Part shown: one piece after another, positions 1 to 7,280 of the stretch
Position numbering within the stretch: the first letter of the stretch is position 1
Layout: every line of letters begins with the position of its first letter
Translations under genes and position numbers: made by a program
DNA from: CAZIGM01 sp964538675
GTDB lineage: Bacteria; Bacillota; Bacilli; Tepidibacillales; Tepidibacillaceae
DNA: 15,836 bases
Direction of reading: 5' to 3'
Assembly: GCA_964538675.1 (NCBI GenBank)
Contig: CAZIGM010000038.1
Location: 1 to 15,836, forward strand
The notes under the pieces: model-generated
Told to the model about the DNA's origin: nothing
Database searches by the model: none
Seen by the model: the letters and a program-made list of their open reading frames with translations, nothing else

Positions 1-1
1 T

Positions 2-121
2 ATTTTTTTAATTTTATATTATTTTGAATTGATGTCTTTACAATTTTTAACTAATATTTCGGCTTTATTAGCAATATTTGCTCTCATAAGCATAATATAT
101 TTTATTATTAAGGCTAAATAA
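2..121 (+). CDS. Possible 3' end of an upstream membrane-protein gene (partial)
   Basis: A frame open from the window edge runs about 39 codons to a TAA at 119-121. Its last 29 residues, from an ATG at 32, are strongly hydrophobic and end in a lysine-containing tail, as a C-terminal membrane helix would. No Shine-Dalgarno precedes the ATG at 32, so a cut-off upstream gene is more likely than a free small protein. The identity cannot be told. AT-rich DNA often gives hydrophobic chance frames, so this is a weak call. Confidence 0.3.
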   Translation: MFLILYYFELMSLQFLTNISALLAIFALISIIYFIIKAK

Positions 122-158
122 TGTATCTATAAAAATAATCTTATAAATTTAGTTATAA

Positions 159-189
159 AACTCAAACTTTTACTGAGTTATAGTATAAT
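159..189 (+). promoter_or_regulatory. Candidate sigma-A promoter with inverted repeat, upstream of S1 gene
   Basis: A perfect TATAAT stands at 184-189, about 32 nt before the Shine-Dalgarno of the S1 gene. No good TTGACA-like box lies 16-18 nt upstream; the best match at 161-166 is poor. A 6-bp inverted repeat, AACTCA (159-164) and TGAGTT (174-179), occupies the -35 region and could be an operator or chance. Confidence 0.4.
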
Positions 190-234
190 GTAATTTGAAT
201 TTAATAGAGCTATGTATTTCAAGGAGGAGTTATA

Positions 235-1380
235 ATGACTGAGGAAATGAATAAAGAAATGGCGAATATTTCTACTTTGCATAAAGGAGAAAAAGTAAGT
301 GGAGTTGTTTCAAAAATTGAAGAAAAACAAGCTTTAATTGATATTGGATATAGGTTCGATGGAGTTCTTCCTATTGGTGAAGTATCGAATCTACATATTG
401 AGAAAATAAGTGATGTTCTTAATATTGGAGATAAAATTGATTTAGAAATATTAACGATTAATGAAGAAGAAGAACAACTAATTTTGTCCAAAAAAGTAGT
501 TGATAATAAAAAATCATGGGAAGAATTAACAGATAAATTTAATTCGAACGAGGTTTTTCAAATTATAGTAGCAGATGTTGTAAAAGGCGGTTTAGTTGTT
601 GATTTAGGAATTAGAGCTTTTATTCCTGCTTCATTAGCAGACAAACATTATATTGAAGATTTAACGGTATATAAAAATAAAACATTAGATGTTAAAATTA
701 TTGAAATGGATCAAGAAAAAAATAAAGTAATTTTATCACATAAAGATGTACTTATAGAAGAAGAAGATAAAAGAAAAGAAGAATTACTTAAACGTATTAA
801 AATAGGAGATACAATTGAGGGCGAGGTTCGACGTATAACTGATTTCGGGATATTTTTGGACATTGGCGGTGTAGATGGATTAGTACATGTATCTGAGTTA
901 TCTTGGGAACGTGTAGAAAAGCCTGCAGACGCTTTTAATGAAGGAGATAAAGTTAATGTCAAGGTTTTAAAAATAGATCCTAAGGAACAAAAAATTGGTT
1001 TAAGTATTAAAGAAACTTTACCTAATCCATGGGATAATGCAATTGATATGTTCAAAATTGGAAATTTGTATAAGGGAACAGTTAAAAGATTAGCAAGTTT
1101 CGGTGCATTTGTAGAATTGTCTCCATATATAGAGGGGTTAGTTCATATATCACAAATATCTAATGAACATGTAACAAATCCTAGTGAAGTCTTAAAAGTA
1201 GGTCAAGAAGTACAGGTTAAGATATTAGATATTAAATCAGATTCAAAAAGAGTTAGTTTAAGTATTCGTGAAGCGGAAGAAGATCAATTAGACGAAATAT
1301 CTAAAGAATTTCTTGAAAAAAAAGGTTTAAATGTTACACTGGGTGATGTTATTGGAGAGAAATTAAGTAAGTTAAAATAG
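235..1380 (+). CDS. rpsA: 30S ribosomal protein S1 homolog (four S1 domains)
   Basis: This is an RNA-binding protein of the ribosomal S1 family, matching B. subtilis YpfD in size and position. Four S1 (OB-fold) repeats are visible at about residues 16-87, 103-171, 189-260 and 275-346. The last two are the most typical, with DFGIFLDIGGVDGLVHVSEL and SFGAFVELSPYIEGLVHISQ-type cores. The family in low-G+C Gram-positives has four repeats rather than the six of E. coli S1, so 381 residues is normal. The start ATG follows a strong AAGGAGGAG (221-229). The gene lies 16 nt upstream of fni and probably shares its transcript. In B. subtilis the homolog is not essential and its role in translation initiation is debated; that is family knowledge, not seen here. 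Confidence 0.93.
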   Translation: MTEEMNKEMANISTLHKGEKVSGVVSKIEEKQALIDIGYRFDGVLPIGEVSNLHIEKISDVLNIGDKIDLEILTINEEEEQLILSKKVVDNKKSWEELTDKFNSNEVFQIIVADVVKGGLVVDLGIRAFIPASLADKHYIEDLTVYKNKTLDVKIIEMDQEKNKVILSHKDVLIEEEDKRKEELLKRIKIGDTIEGEVRRITDFGIFLDIGGVDGLVHVSELSWERVEKPADAFNEGDKVNVKVLKIDPKEQKIGLSIKETLPNPWDNAIDMFKIGNLYKGTVKRLASFGAFVELSPYIEGLVHISQISNEHVTNPSEVLKVGQEVQVKILDIKSDSKRVSLSIREAEEDQLDEISKEFLEKKGLNVTLGDVIGEKLSKLK

Positions 1381-1396
1381 ACATAAGGGGGTATCT

Positions 1397-2443
1397 ATGG
1401 ACAGAGCCTTTAGAAAATTAGAACATATTAAATATTCAATTGAACAGTTTGATGAAAATAAATTCCAAGGATTTAATAATGTTCAATTTGTTCATAATGC
1501 TTTACCAGAGATATCTTATGATGAAACTACAATTACTACTACACTCGGCGGAATTTCTCTAGTTTCACCAATAATTATTAATGCTATGACTGGTGGAGCA
1601 GAGGAAATTAAAAAAACGAATGAAGAATTAGCTTTGATTGCAAGAGAAACTAATCTTGCAATGGCAGTCGGATCCCAAATGGCAGCATTAAAAAATAAGC
1701 AATATATTTCTACATATAATATTGTAAGAGAAATAAATCCTAAAGGGTTGGTTATTGCTAATATTGGTTCCGAGGCAAGTGTAGATCAAGCAAAATTTGC
1801 AATAGATATGATTGAGGCTGATTTTCTACAAATTCATTTAAATCCAGTTCAAGAGCTTACTATGCAAGAAGGGGATAGGGATTTTTCAGGAGTTTTAGAT
1901 AGGATTCAAGCAATAAAAGAAGAAGTACCTATTCCTATAATAATAAAAGAAGTTGGTTTTGGAATTTCCAGAGAGGTTTCATCTAGATTAAAAAAAATAG
2001 GGATTTCAATAATTGATGTAGGCGGAAAAGGTGGAACAAATTTTGTAGAGATAGAGAATAAAAGACGTAATATTCCTATTTCTATTTTCAATGATTGGGG
2101 TATAGATACTGTTACAAGTATACTTGAAGTACAAACTGTAGATGATATTGAAATAGTGGCATCAGGTGGTATCAGAAATAGTCTTCATGTAGTAAAAGCT
2201 ATCGGTTTAGGAGCTTGTTCTGTGGGAATAGCTGGTTTAATATTAAAAAAATTATATGATAGTAATGTTAATGATGTTATAGAGTTTATTGAACAAATTC
2301 ATAACGAGTTAAGATTAGCTATGACCTGTTTAGGGGCGAAAAATATTAGGGATCTTCAAAAAACTCCTATAGTATTAAATGGTGATATAAAAGAATGGTG
2401 TGAGTTAAGGAATATTCAAGTATCACATTTTGCGAGAAGATAA
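1397..2443 (+). CDS. fni: Type 2 isopentenyl-diphosphate delta-isomerase (FMN-dependent)
   Basis: Fni interconverts isopentenyl diphosphate and dimethylallyl diphosphate using reduced FMN, in the cytoplasm. The 348 residues match the family (B. subtilis Fni is about 349). Visible signatures are the N-terminal RKLEHI segment (6-11), NAMTGGAEE (62-70), HLNPVQE (147-153) carrying the catalytic glutamine and flanking glutamate, QEGDRDF (157-163), KEVGFG (184-189), the glycine-rich VGGKGGTNF (208-216) and the phosphate-binding ASGGIR near residue 255. The fold is a TIM barrel related to IMP dehydrogenase. A Shine-Dalgarno AAGGGGG (1385-1391) precedes the ATG. It balances the prenyl precursors used by the hepS/hepT genes further along, and is probably co-transcribed with the S1 gene. 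Confidence 0.96.
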   Translation: MDRAFRKLEHIKYSIEQFDENKFQGFNNVQFVHNALPEISYDETTITTTLGGISLVSPIIINAMTGGAEEIKKTNEELALIARETNLAMAVGSQMAALKNKQYISTYNIVREINPKGLVIANIGSEASVDQAKFAIDMIEADFLQIHLNPVQELTMQEGDRDFSGVLDRIQAIKEEVPIPIIIKEVGFGISREVSSRLKKIGISIIDVGGKGGTNFVEIENKRRNIPISIFNDWGIDTVTSILEVQTVDDIEIVASGGIRNSLHVVKAIGLGACSVGIAGLILKKLYDSNVNDVIEFIEQIHNELRLAMTCLGAKNIRDLQKTPIVLNGDIKEWCELRNIQVSHFARR

Positions 2444-2469
2444 AGATTAATAATTAAGTAAAAAACACA

Positions 2470-2757
2470 AGTTTTGAAAATGTACTAGTTCAAGGCACGT
2501 TAAAATCGAGGAACGGAGCTTACATTGAGCAAAAGTATATGTAGTTCGCGTTAGTGCGGCATAGCACGACTTATGCTTTAGCATAATAGCGTGACTTGTA
2601 CTCTTGTATTAACTTACTTTAGGTTAACATCTTGTGTGCTTATGGGAGTAACTTTCTTCCGCATTTTACTCCATTAGAAGAAAGGTAACGGACATCAAGA
2701 GCACGTAGTAAACTACATATGCTACCAGTAACGAAGAAATAGAACTTTTTCAACAGT
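2470..2757 (+). repeat. Structured intergenic element, possible dispersed repeat or ncRNA
   Basis: This stretch has no ORF of note and is richer in G+C than its surroundings. Its ends are imperfect inverted repeats: TTGAAAA (2474-2480) with TTTTCAA (2747-2753), and AGTTC (2487-2491) with GAACT (2742-2746). Inside, a near-perfect 13-bp pairing joins 2534-2546 to 2711-2723, and CTCTTG (2601-2606) pairs with CAAGAG (2696-2701). Local hairpins include TTATGC/GCATAA (2571-2576/2581-2586) continued by CACG/CGTG (2565-2568/2590-2593), and TTAAC/GTTAA (2609-2613/2623-2627). The closed, branched layout suits a folded RNA or a MITE-like palindromic repeat. The GTTCAAGGCACG-like left end, CGAGGAACGGAGC core and ACTTTTTCAACAG right end resemble intergenic repeats I recall from clostridial genomes, but I cannot verify that. 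The strand is uncertain. Confidence 0.55.
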
Positions 2758-2760
2758 CTG

Positions 2761-2792
2761 ATAACCCAATTTTTATATTGGGTTATTTTTAT
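2761..2792 (+). terminator. Intrinsic terminator after fni and the structured element
   Basis: A 10-bp perfect stem, ATAACCCAAT (2761-2770) with ATTGGGTTAT (2777-2786), closes a 6-nt loop and is followed by a T tract (2786-2790). It would end the S1-fni transcript only after the roughly 285-nt structured element has been transcribed. Confidence 0.85.
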
Positions 2793-2837
2793 TACAAAAA
2801 AAAGAAATAATAGAAATTATATTAAAATTATTAGAAG

Positions 2838-3461
2838 GTGATTGTAATAAATTATGGTGTATTTGCTAATCTAATAATTGTATTACTTATAGTGCTTTTA
2901 TTAACTGATTGGTTTAAAACTATATTTATTAGATTAGGTAAGACAAAAAGAATATTTTTATACTTAGCAATAACTTTTGTTCTTTTTTTTGTGAATGTTT
3001 CAATAACTTCTTTTATTGTTATTAATCTTGGAGGGTTTGTATTATCCATAATCGGGTTTGTAGTTCTTTTAAAAAATGAGAAGGAGAAGATTTATATACT
3101 AAGCGCCACCTTTTTATTAGGTGCAATTTATTTTTTAATAAAAGAAATAGGCTATATTGAACCAGTTTTATTATATAAAAATGTAATAATTCAATTTTCA
3201 ATTTTGGTTAGCTTAACAGTAATAATAATTGGAACAAAAATAGAAAATCAAGTGATTATGATATTAGGTGGGATTGTATTAGGAGACTTATTATTTAATT
3301 TAAATCATAAGGATGTAATTATTAAACTAATCTTGGGTAATGCTATGACAAGAGATATAATCTGGTTGTCATTATTTCAAATATTAATTATAAACAGTTT
3401 TCTTAGTAGAGTAAGGATTTTATTTAAAAAATTAATATCTATTTCAATTAAAACTAGGTGA
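2838..3461 (+). CDS. YphA-like multi-pass membrane protein of unknown function
   Basis: The 207-residue product is almost wholly hydrophobic, with about six or seven membrane segments (near residues 10-25, 40-58, 62-79, 86-103, 118-133, 137-152 and 175-190) and a short basic tail. No catalytic motif is visible. Size and position between fni and the YIEGIA gene match B. subtilis yphA, a membrane protein of unknown function, so the link rests on synteny rather than on a motif. The stop codon overlaps the Shine-Dalgarno of the next gene, suggesting translational coupling and a shared role, perhaps in sporulation. The start is uncertain: GTG at 2838 overlaps the likely Shine-Dalgarno AGAAGG (2833-2838), and no good ATG, GTG or TTG in frame lies at the usual distance. 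Confidence 0.75.
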   Translation: MIVINYGVFANLIIVLLIVLLLTDWFKTIFIRLGKTKRIFLYLAITFVLFFVNVSITSFIVINLGGFVLSIIGFVVLLKNEKEKIYILSATFLLGAIYFLIKEIGYIEPVLLYKNVIIQFSILVSLTVIIIGTKIENQVIMILGGIVLGDLLFNLNHKDVIIKLILGNAMTRDIIWLSLFQILIINSFLSRVRILFKKLISISIKTR

Positions 3462-3468
3462 TTAAATT

Positions 3469-4347
3469 TTGAATACAAATATGATTGCTATTTTAATAGG
3501 TGTTGCCTTTGGTTTTACAAATCGTTTATATATGTTAAAAACAGATTATAGACAATATCCAACACATCAGCATGGAAAATTAATACATATTTCTTTGGGG
3601 TTTATTGCTGCAGGCTTAGGAGCAATAGCGGTACCTGCGTTAATAACAGAAGAATATACCGCAATAACTTTTTTAGTATTAGCAGCTCAGCAATTTAGAG
3701 ATGTAAGAAGTATGGAAAGAGAAACTCTTTCCAAATTAGATCAACTTGAATTAGTACCACGTGGAACGACATATATTGAAGGAATAGCTATGGTTTTTGA
3801 GGGAAGGAATTATCTAGTTATTTTTTCTTCATTCTTTACAACACTTGTGATAGTTTTAACGAGTTGGTATTTTGGTTTATTAGCTGGAATAATTTCATTT
3901 TTTATTAGTAGTAAATTTATGTCAGGAAGCAAAATTGAAGAAATTGCTGATATATATGAAGGAAAGGTAATTTTTGACGGTCCACATCTATATGTTGATG
4001 ACATTTATATTATGAATATTGGATTAAATATAAATATAGATTTAATTAAAGAACATGGAATGGGCATTATTGTTAAACCAAAAGATCAAAATAGTGTTGT
4101 TACAATTGCAAATTTAGGTCAGAGACAAGCGATGTTACATAATTTATCTATCATTTTGGGAGTGTATCGTGACGCAGGAGAGCCAGCTTTAGTCCCATTA
4201 ACTAAAAGAAATTTAAAGGATGGAAGAATCGGAGTATTTTTTTTGCCAGAGATTAAAAACATAAAAAAAGCAATTGATATTACAAAATCAGTTCCTGTTT
4301 TAGAGAATGCAATACGTTTACCTTCTAAATCTGACGAGATTGAATAG
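3469..4347 (+). CDS. seaA: YIEGIA family membrane protein (YphB/SeaA-like, spore envelope)
   Basis: The protein carries the family's name motif YIEGIA at residues 102-107, within a conserved PRGTTYIEGIAMVFEGRNY stretch. It has an N-terminal hydrophobic helix (4-18), further membrane segments (about 38-58, 116-132 and 136-147), and then a soluble C-terminal domain of about 140 residues. The family includes B. subtilis YphB, renamed SeaA for spore envelope assembly; the symbol here is by family and synteny. The start is TTG at 3469, with AGGTGA (3456-3461) overlapping the stop of the upstream membrane-protein gene. The small downstream gene is its usual partner. I infer a sporulation role from the family; the biochemical activity is unknown. 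Confidence 0.88.
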   Translation: MNTNMIAILIGVAFGFTNRLYMLKTDYRQYPTHQHGKLIHISLGFIAAGLGAIAVPALITEEYTAITFLVLAAQQFRDVRSMERETLSKLDQLELVPRGTTYIEGIAMVFEGRNYLVIFSSFFTTLVIVLTSWYFGLLAGIISFFISSKFMSGSKIEEIADIYEGKVIFDGPHLYVDDIYIMNIGLNINIDLIKEHGMGIIVKPKDQNSVVTIANLGQRQAMLHNLSIILGVYRDAGEPALVPLTKRNLKDGRIGVFFLPEIKNIKKAIDITKSVPVLENAIRLPSKSDEIE

Positions 4348-4356
4348 GGGTGTAAA

Positions 4357-4551
4357 ATGGATACAACTATTGAAAAATATATTTTAGCGATTGTTACAAA
4401 TAACAAGGATAAGATTATTGCTAGTGGTGCACCAGTTTTTGTAACAAGAAATAATGATGAAATGCAAAGAACAGCTTTTCTATTAGAAAAAATTCTTGAT
4501 GGAATTGCCCATGATTTGGAGAACGGAACGATAATTATTGTAAGACATTAA
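4357..4551 (+). CDS. Small partner protein of the YIEGIA membrane protein
   Basis: This 64-residue soluble protein sits 9 nt after the YIEGIA gene, with a GGGGTG Shine-Dalgarno (about 4346-4351) and an ATG start. I recall public annotation naming such proteins the capping complex subunit for YIEGIA. Visible features are an N-terminal strand-like segment (YILAIVTN), a GAPVFVTRN loop, a central helix (about residues 34-54) and a final strand ending IIIVRH. There is no signal peptide or membrane helix. The tight spacing suggests production in fixed ratio with the membrane protein. Function beyond this pairing is not known to me. Confidence 0.8.
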   Translation: MDTTIEKYILAIVTNNKDKIIASGAPVFVTRNNDEMQRTAFLLEKILDGIAHDLENGTIIIVRH

Positions 4552-4559
4552 GGTAAGTA

Positions 4560-4587
4560 TTGATTGAAGAAGAATTTAGTTTATAAT
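4560..4587 (+). promoter_or_regulatory. Candidate sigma-A promoter of der
   Basis: TTGATT (4560-4565) and a perfect TATAAT (4582-4587) are separated by 16 nt, in the 83-nt gap before der. An overlapping alternative, TTGAAG (4564-4569) with TAATAT (4587-4592) and a 17-nt spacer, also fits. A promoter here would let the housekeeping der-gpsA pair be transcribed apart from the sporulation-type genes upstream. Confidence 0.6.
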
Positions 4588-4634
4588 AATATAGACATGT
4601 TAAGTAAAGTTCTCTTTAGAAAGGTTGTATTTTT

Positions 4635-5960
4635 GTGGCAAAACCAGTTGTAGCAATTGTTGGTAGACCAAACGTTGGAAAATCTACTATTTTTAATCGT
4701 TTAGCAGGTGAAAGAATTTCTATTGTTGAGGATAAACCTGGTATTACTAGGGATCGGATATATAGCAGTAGTGAATGGCTTAATTATTCTTTTAATATAA
4801 TCGATACTGGTGGAATAGAAATTGATTCAGAAGATGAAATCGTAAAAAGAACTAAGCAACAAGCTGAGTTGGCTATAGATGAAGCAGAGGTTATTATTTT
4901 TATGGTTGATGGTAAAACAGGATTGACAAGTATAGATAAAGAAATTGCAAGATTCTTATATAAAGCTCAGAAGCCTGTAGTCTTAGCTGTAAATAAAGTT
5001 GATAATATTAAAATGCAAGAGAATATATATGACTTTTATGAACTTAGTTTTGGACAACCTTATGCTATTTCGGGTGCACATGGAACTGGATTAGGTGATT
5101 TGCTAGACGAAGTTGTTGCTCATTTTCCTGATGAGAATAAGTCTGAAAAAGATGATGACTTGATTAGAGTAGCTGTAATAGGAAGACCTAATGTAGGTAA
5201 ATCTTCTTTGGTAAATGCTATTCTTGGCGAAGAACGTGTTATAGTAAGTAACGTTGCTGGAACAACAAGGGATGCTGTTGATACTTTTTTTTCAACTCCA
5301 GAGCAGAAATATCTTTTAGTTGATACTGCTGGTATGAGAAAAAGAGGTAAGGTATACGAAAGCACTGAAAAATATAGTGTATTAAGAGCTTTAAAAGCTA
5401 TTGATGACTGCGAAGTTGCTTTAATAGTTATAGATGGGTATTCTGGTATTATCGAGCAGGATAAAAAGATTGCTGGATATGCACATGAAGCGGGTAGGGC
5501 ATGTGTTTTTATAGTTAATAAATGGGATATTGTTGAAAAAGATGATAAAACAATGCAGAATTTTACTGAGAAGATAAGAGATGAATTTCATTTTATGACG
5601 TATGCACCAATTATTTTTGTGTCAGCACTGACTTTGCGAAGAGTAAATCAGATACTACCTAAGATTAATGAAGTATCGGAGGCACATGCAACTAGAATAA
5701 AAACATCAGTATTAAATGATGTCATTTATGATGCTATTGCAATAAATCCACCTCCATCTGATAAAGGTAAAAAATTAAGAATAAATTATGCTACACAGGT
5801 TGGTGTTAAGCCGCCAACATTTGTTATTTTTGTTAATGAACCAGAACTAATGCACTTTTCTTATAAAAGGTATTTAGATAATAAAATAAGAAGTTCATTT
5901 AATTTTACTGGCACACCAGTTCATTTAATCATAAGGAAGAAAAATGATGAGGAAAGATAA
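4635..5960 (+). CDS. der: Ribosome-associated GTPase Der (EngA), double G domain
   Basis: Der is an essential GTPase that binds the 50S subunit and acts in its late assembly. Two tandem G domains are clear. The first has GRPNVGKS (10-17), DTGG (57-60) and NKVD (120-123); the second has GRPNVGKS (183-190), DTAG (230-233) and NKWD (295-298). A C-terminal KH-like domain follows, containing the typical PPPSDKGKKLRINYATQVG stretch near residues 374-392. The 441-residue length is normal. The start is GTG at 4635, with AGAAAGG (4618-4624) upstream; starting here gives the usual MAKPVVAIVGRPNVGKS opening. gpsA follows after 15 nt, as in B. subtilis, and the two are likely co-transcribed. Confidence 0.97.
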   Translation: MAKPVVAIVGRPNVGKSTIFNRLAGERISIVEDKPGITRDRIYSSSEWLNYSFNIIDTGGIEIDSEDEIVKRTKQQAELAIDEAEVIIFMVDGKTGLTSIDKEIARFLYKAQKPVVLAVNKVDNIKMQENIYDFYELSFGQPYAISGAHGTGLGDLLDEVVAHFPDENKSEKDDDLIRVAVIGRPNVGKSSLVNAILGEERVIVSNVAGTTRDAVDTFFSTPEQKYLLVDTAGMRKRGKVYESTEKYSVLRALKAIDDCEVALIVIDGYSGIIEQDKKIAGYAHEAGRACVFIVNKWDIVEKDDKTMQNFTEKIRDEFHFMTYAPIIFVSALTLRRVNQILPKINEVSEAHATRIKTSVLNDVIYDAIAINPPPSDKGKKLRINYATQVGVKPPTFVIFVNEPELMHFSYKRYLDNKIRSSFNFTGTPVHLIIRKKNDEER

Positions 5961-5975
5961 TAAGGGGGAGATCAT

Positions 5976-6989
5976 ATGAATAAACAAGTACGGATTGCCG
6001 TTATCGGCGCAGGAAGTTGGGGGACTGCTTTGTCAATGGTTATAGCTAATAATGGTTATAGTGTAGATTTATATACTCAATTTGAAAATCAGAAAGATGA
6101 AATCAATATAAATAAAACTAATAAGAGTTTTTTACCAGAAATTGAAATTCCTCCAAATATATTAGCAAGTACTAATTTAGAAGAGGTATTAAGGGATAAA
6201 AAATATATATTATTGGTCGTTCCATCTCACGCAATGAGACAAGTAGCTAAAGATATAAGACCATATTTATCCGAGAAGAATATTATTATTCATGCTACTA
6301 AAGGAATTGAATTAGATACATATCTTAGAATGAGTGAAGTGATTCACGAAGAACTACCGATGATTCCTACTGAAAATATTTTGGTTTTATCTGGTCCTAG
6401 TCATGCAGAAGAAGTAAGCAAACAATTACCTACTACTATTGTTGTTGCAGGTGAAAAAATATCTATTGCTGAGGAAGTACAAGATATTTTTATTAATAAT
6501 GAATTTAGAGTATATACGAATGAAGATATTGTAGGTATCGAGCTTGCAGGTGCATTAAAGAATATTATTGCATTAGGTGCAGGGTTATCTGATGGGTTGG
6601 GATATGGTGATAATGCAAAAGCTGCTTTAATTACAAGGGGATTAACTGAGATATCTAGATTAGGAATAGAACTTAAAGCAAATCCAACAACTTTTTCTGG
6701 GTTAGCAGGCGTGGGAGATTTAATAGTTACTTGTACAAGTAAGCATAGTCGTAATTGGCGGGCAGGTTATAGTTTAGGTAAAGGTAAACAATTAAGTACA
6801 GTTTTAGATGAAATGGGAATGGTTGTAGAAGGAGTAAAGGCAACTAAGGCAGCATATTATTTATCACAAAGGCATAATATCGAGATGCCAATAACTAATG
6901 AATTATATAAAGTTCTTTTTGAGGATAAAGAGGTAAAGCTTGCTGTTGAGGCTTTAATGGGAAGAGTAAAAACTCATGAGATGGAATGA
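5976..6989 (+). CDS. gpsA: Glycerol-3-phosphate dehydrogenase [NAD(P)+]
   Basis: GpsA reduces dihydroxyacetone phosphate to sn-glycerol 3-phosphate, the backbone for membrane phospholipids, in the cytoplasm. The N-terminal Rossmann nucleotide-binding motif GAGSWGTALS lies at residues 11-20. Other signatures are HATKGIE (106-112), LSGPSHAEEV (138-147) and the helix ELAGALKNIIALGAGLSDGL (189-208) with the conserved lysine K195. LAGVGDLIVTC follows near residue 248. The 337 residues match the family. The ATG follows a strong AAGGGGGAG (5962-5970). A strong terminator lies about 33 nt after the stop, ending the der-gpsA unit. Confidence 0.97.
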   Translation: MNKQVRIAVIGAGSWGTALSMVIANNGYSVDLYTQFENQKDEININKTNKSFLPEIEIPPNILASTNLEEVLRDKKYILLVVPSHAMRQVAKDIRPYLSEKNIIIHATKGIELDTYLRMSEVIHEELPMIPTENILVLSGPSHAEEVSKQLPTTIVVAGEKISIAEEVQDIFINNEFRVYTNEDIVGIELAGALKNIIALGAGLSDGLGYGDNAKAALITRGLTEISRLGIELKANPTTFSGLAGVGDLIVTCTSKHSRNWRAGYSLGKGKQLSTVLDEMGMVVEGVKATKAAYYLSQRHNIEMPITNELYKVLFEDKEVKLAVEALMGRVKTHEME

Positions 6990-7022
6990 ATAACAAAGAA
7001 AATAACATGAATGATAATTACT

Positions 7023-7057
7023 GAGAGCAAATTTATGCTCTCTTTTTTTTGTTTTTT
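7023..7057 (+). terminator. Intrinsic terminator after gpsA
   Basis: GAGAGCA (7023-7029) pairs perfectly with TGCTCTC (7036-7042) around a 6-nt loop. Eight T residues follow (7043-7050), then G and six more T. This is a strong rho-independent terminator. Confidence 0.93.
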
Positions 7058-7151
7058 AGAATAATTTAATGTTTTGTCTCATAAGTAATATATAACGACA
7101 AATTCATAATACATATCTTAGATAGGTCTTTAAGTAAAAAATTATTTTGCG

Positions 7152-7200
7152 TCATAATGACTAAAAAGATTCATATATTTATAGTGTCCAATTATATGAT
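7152..7200 (+). promoter_or_regulatory. Candidate sigma-E-type promoter boxes upstream of spoIVA
   Basis: Two overlapping box pairs resemble the mother-cell sigma-E consensus. TCATAAT (7152-7158) with CATATATT (7172-7179) has a 13-nt spacer, slightly short. TCATATA (7171-7177) with TATATGAT (7193-7200) has a 15-nt spacer. B. subtilis spoIVA is transcribed from sigma-E promoters, which makes the placement sensible. AT-rich DNA yields chance matches, so this is tentative. Confidence 0.35.
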
Positions 7201-7280
7201 ACGTTTTTATGATTTTATGGGGGGGATGATTAATACTTGCCATGATCTATGTTGATTAATTTGATAGAGGAGGGATATTG

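Noticed and set aside
711..1055. 114-codon open frame on the minus strand
   Set aside because: It lies wholly inside the S1 gene, is rich in serine and proline as expected of an antisense shadow, and has no ribosome binding site.
2444..2760. A degenerate transposase or small protein in the structured element
   Set aside because: No frame of useful length is open on either strand and no protein motif is recognisable.
7226..7255. 10-codon leader peptide before spoIVA
   Set aside because: The G run directly abuts its ATG, leaving no proper spacing, and the peptide has no recognisable theme; kept only as a remark in the findings.
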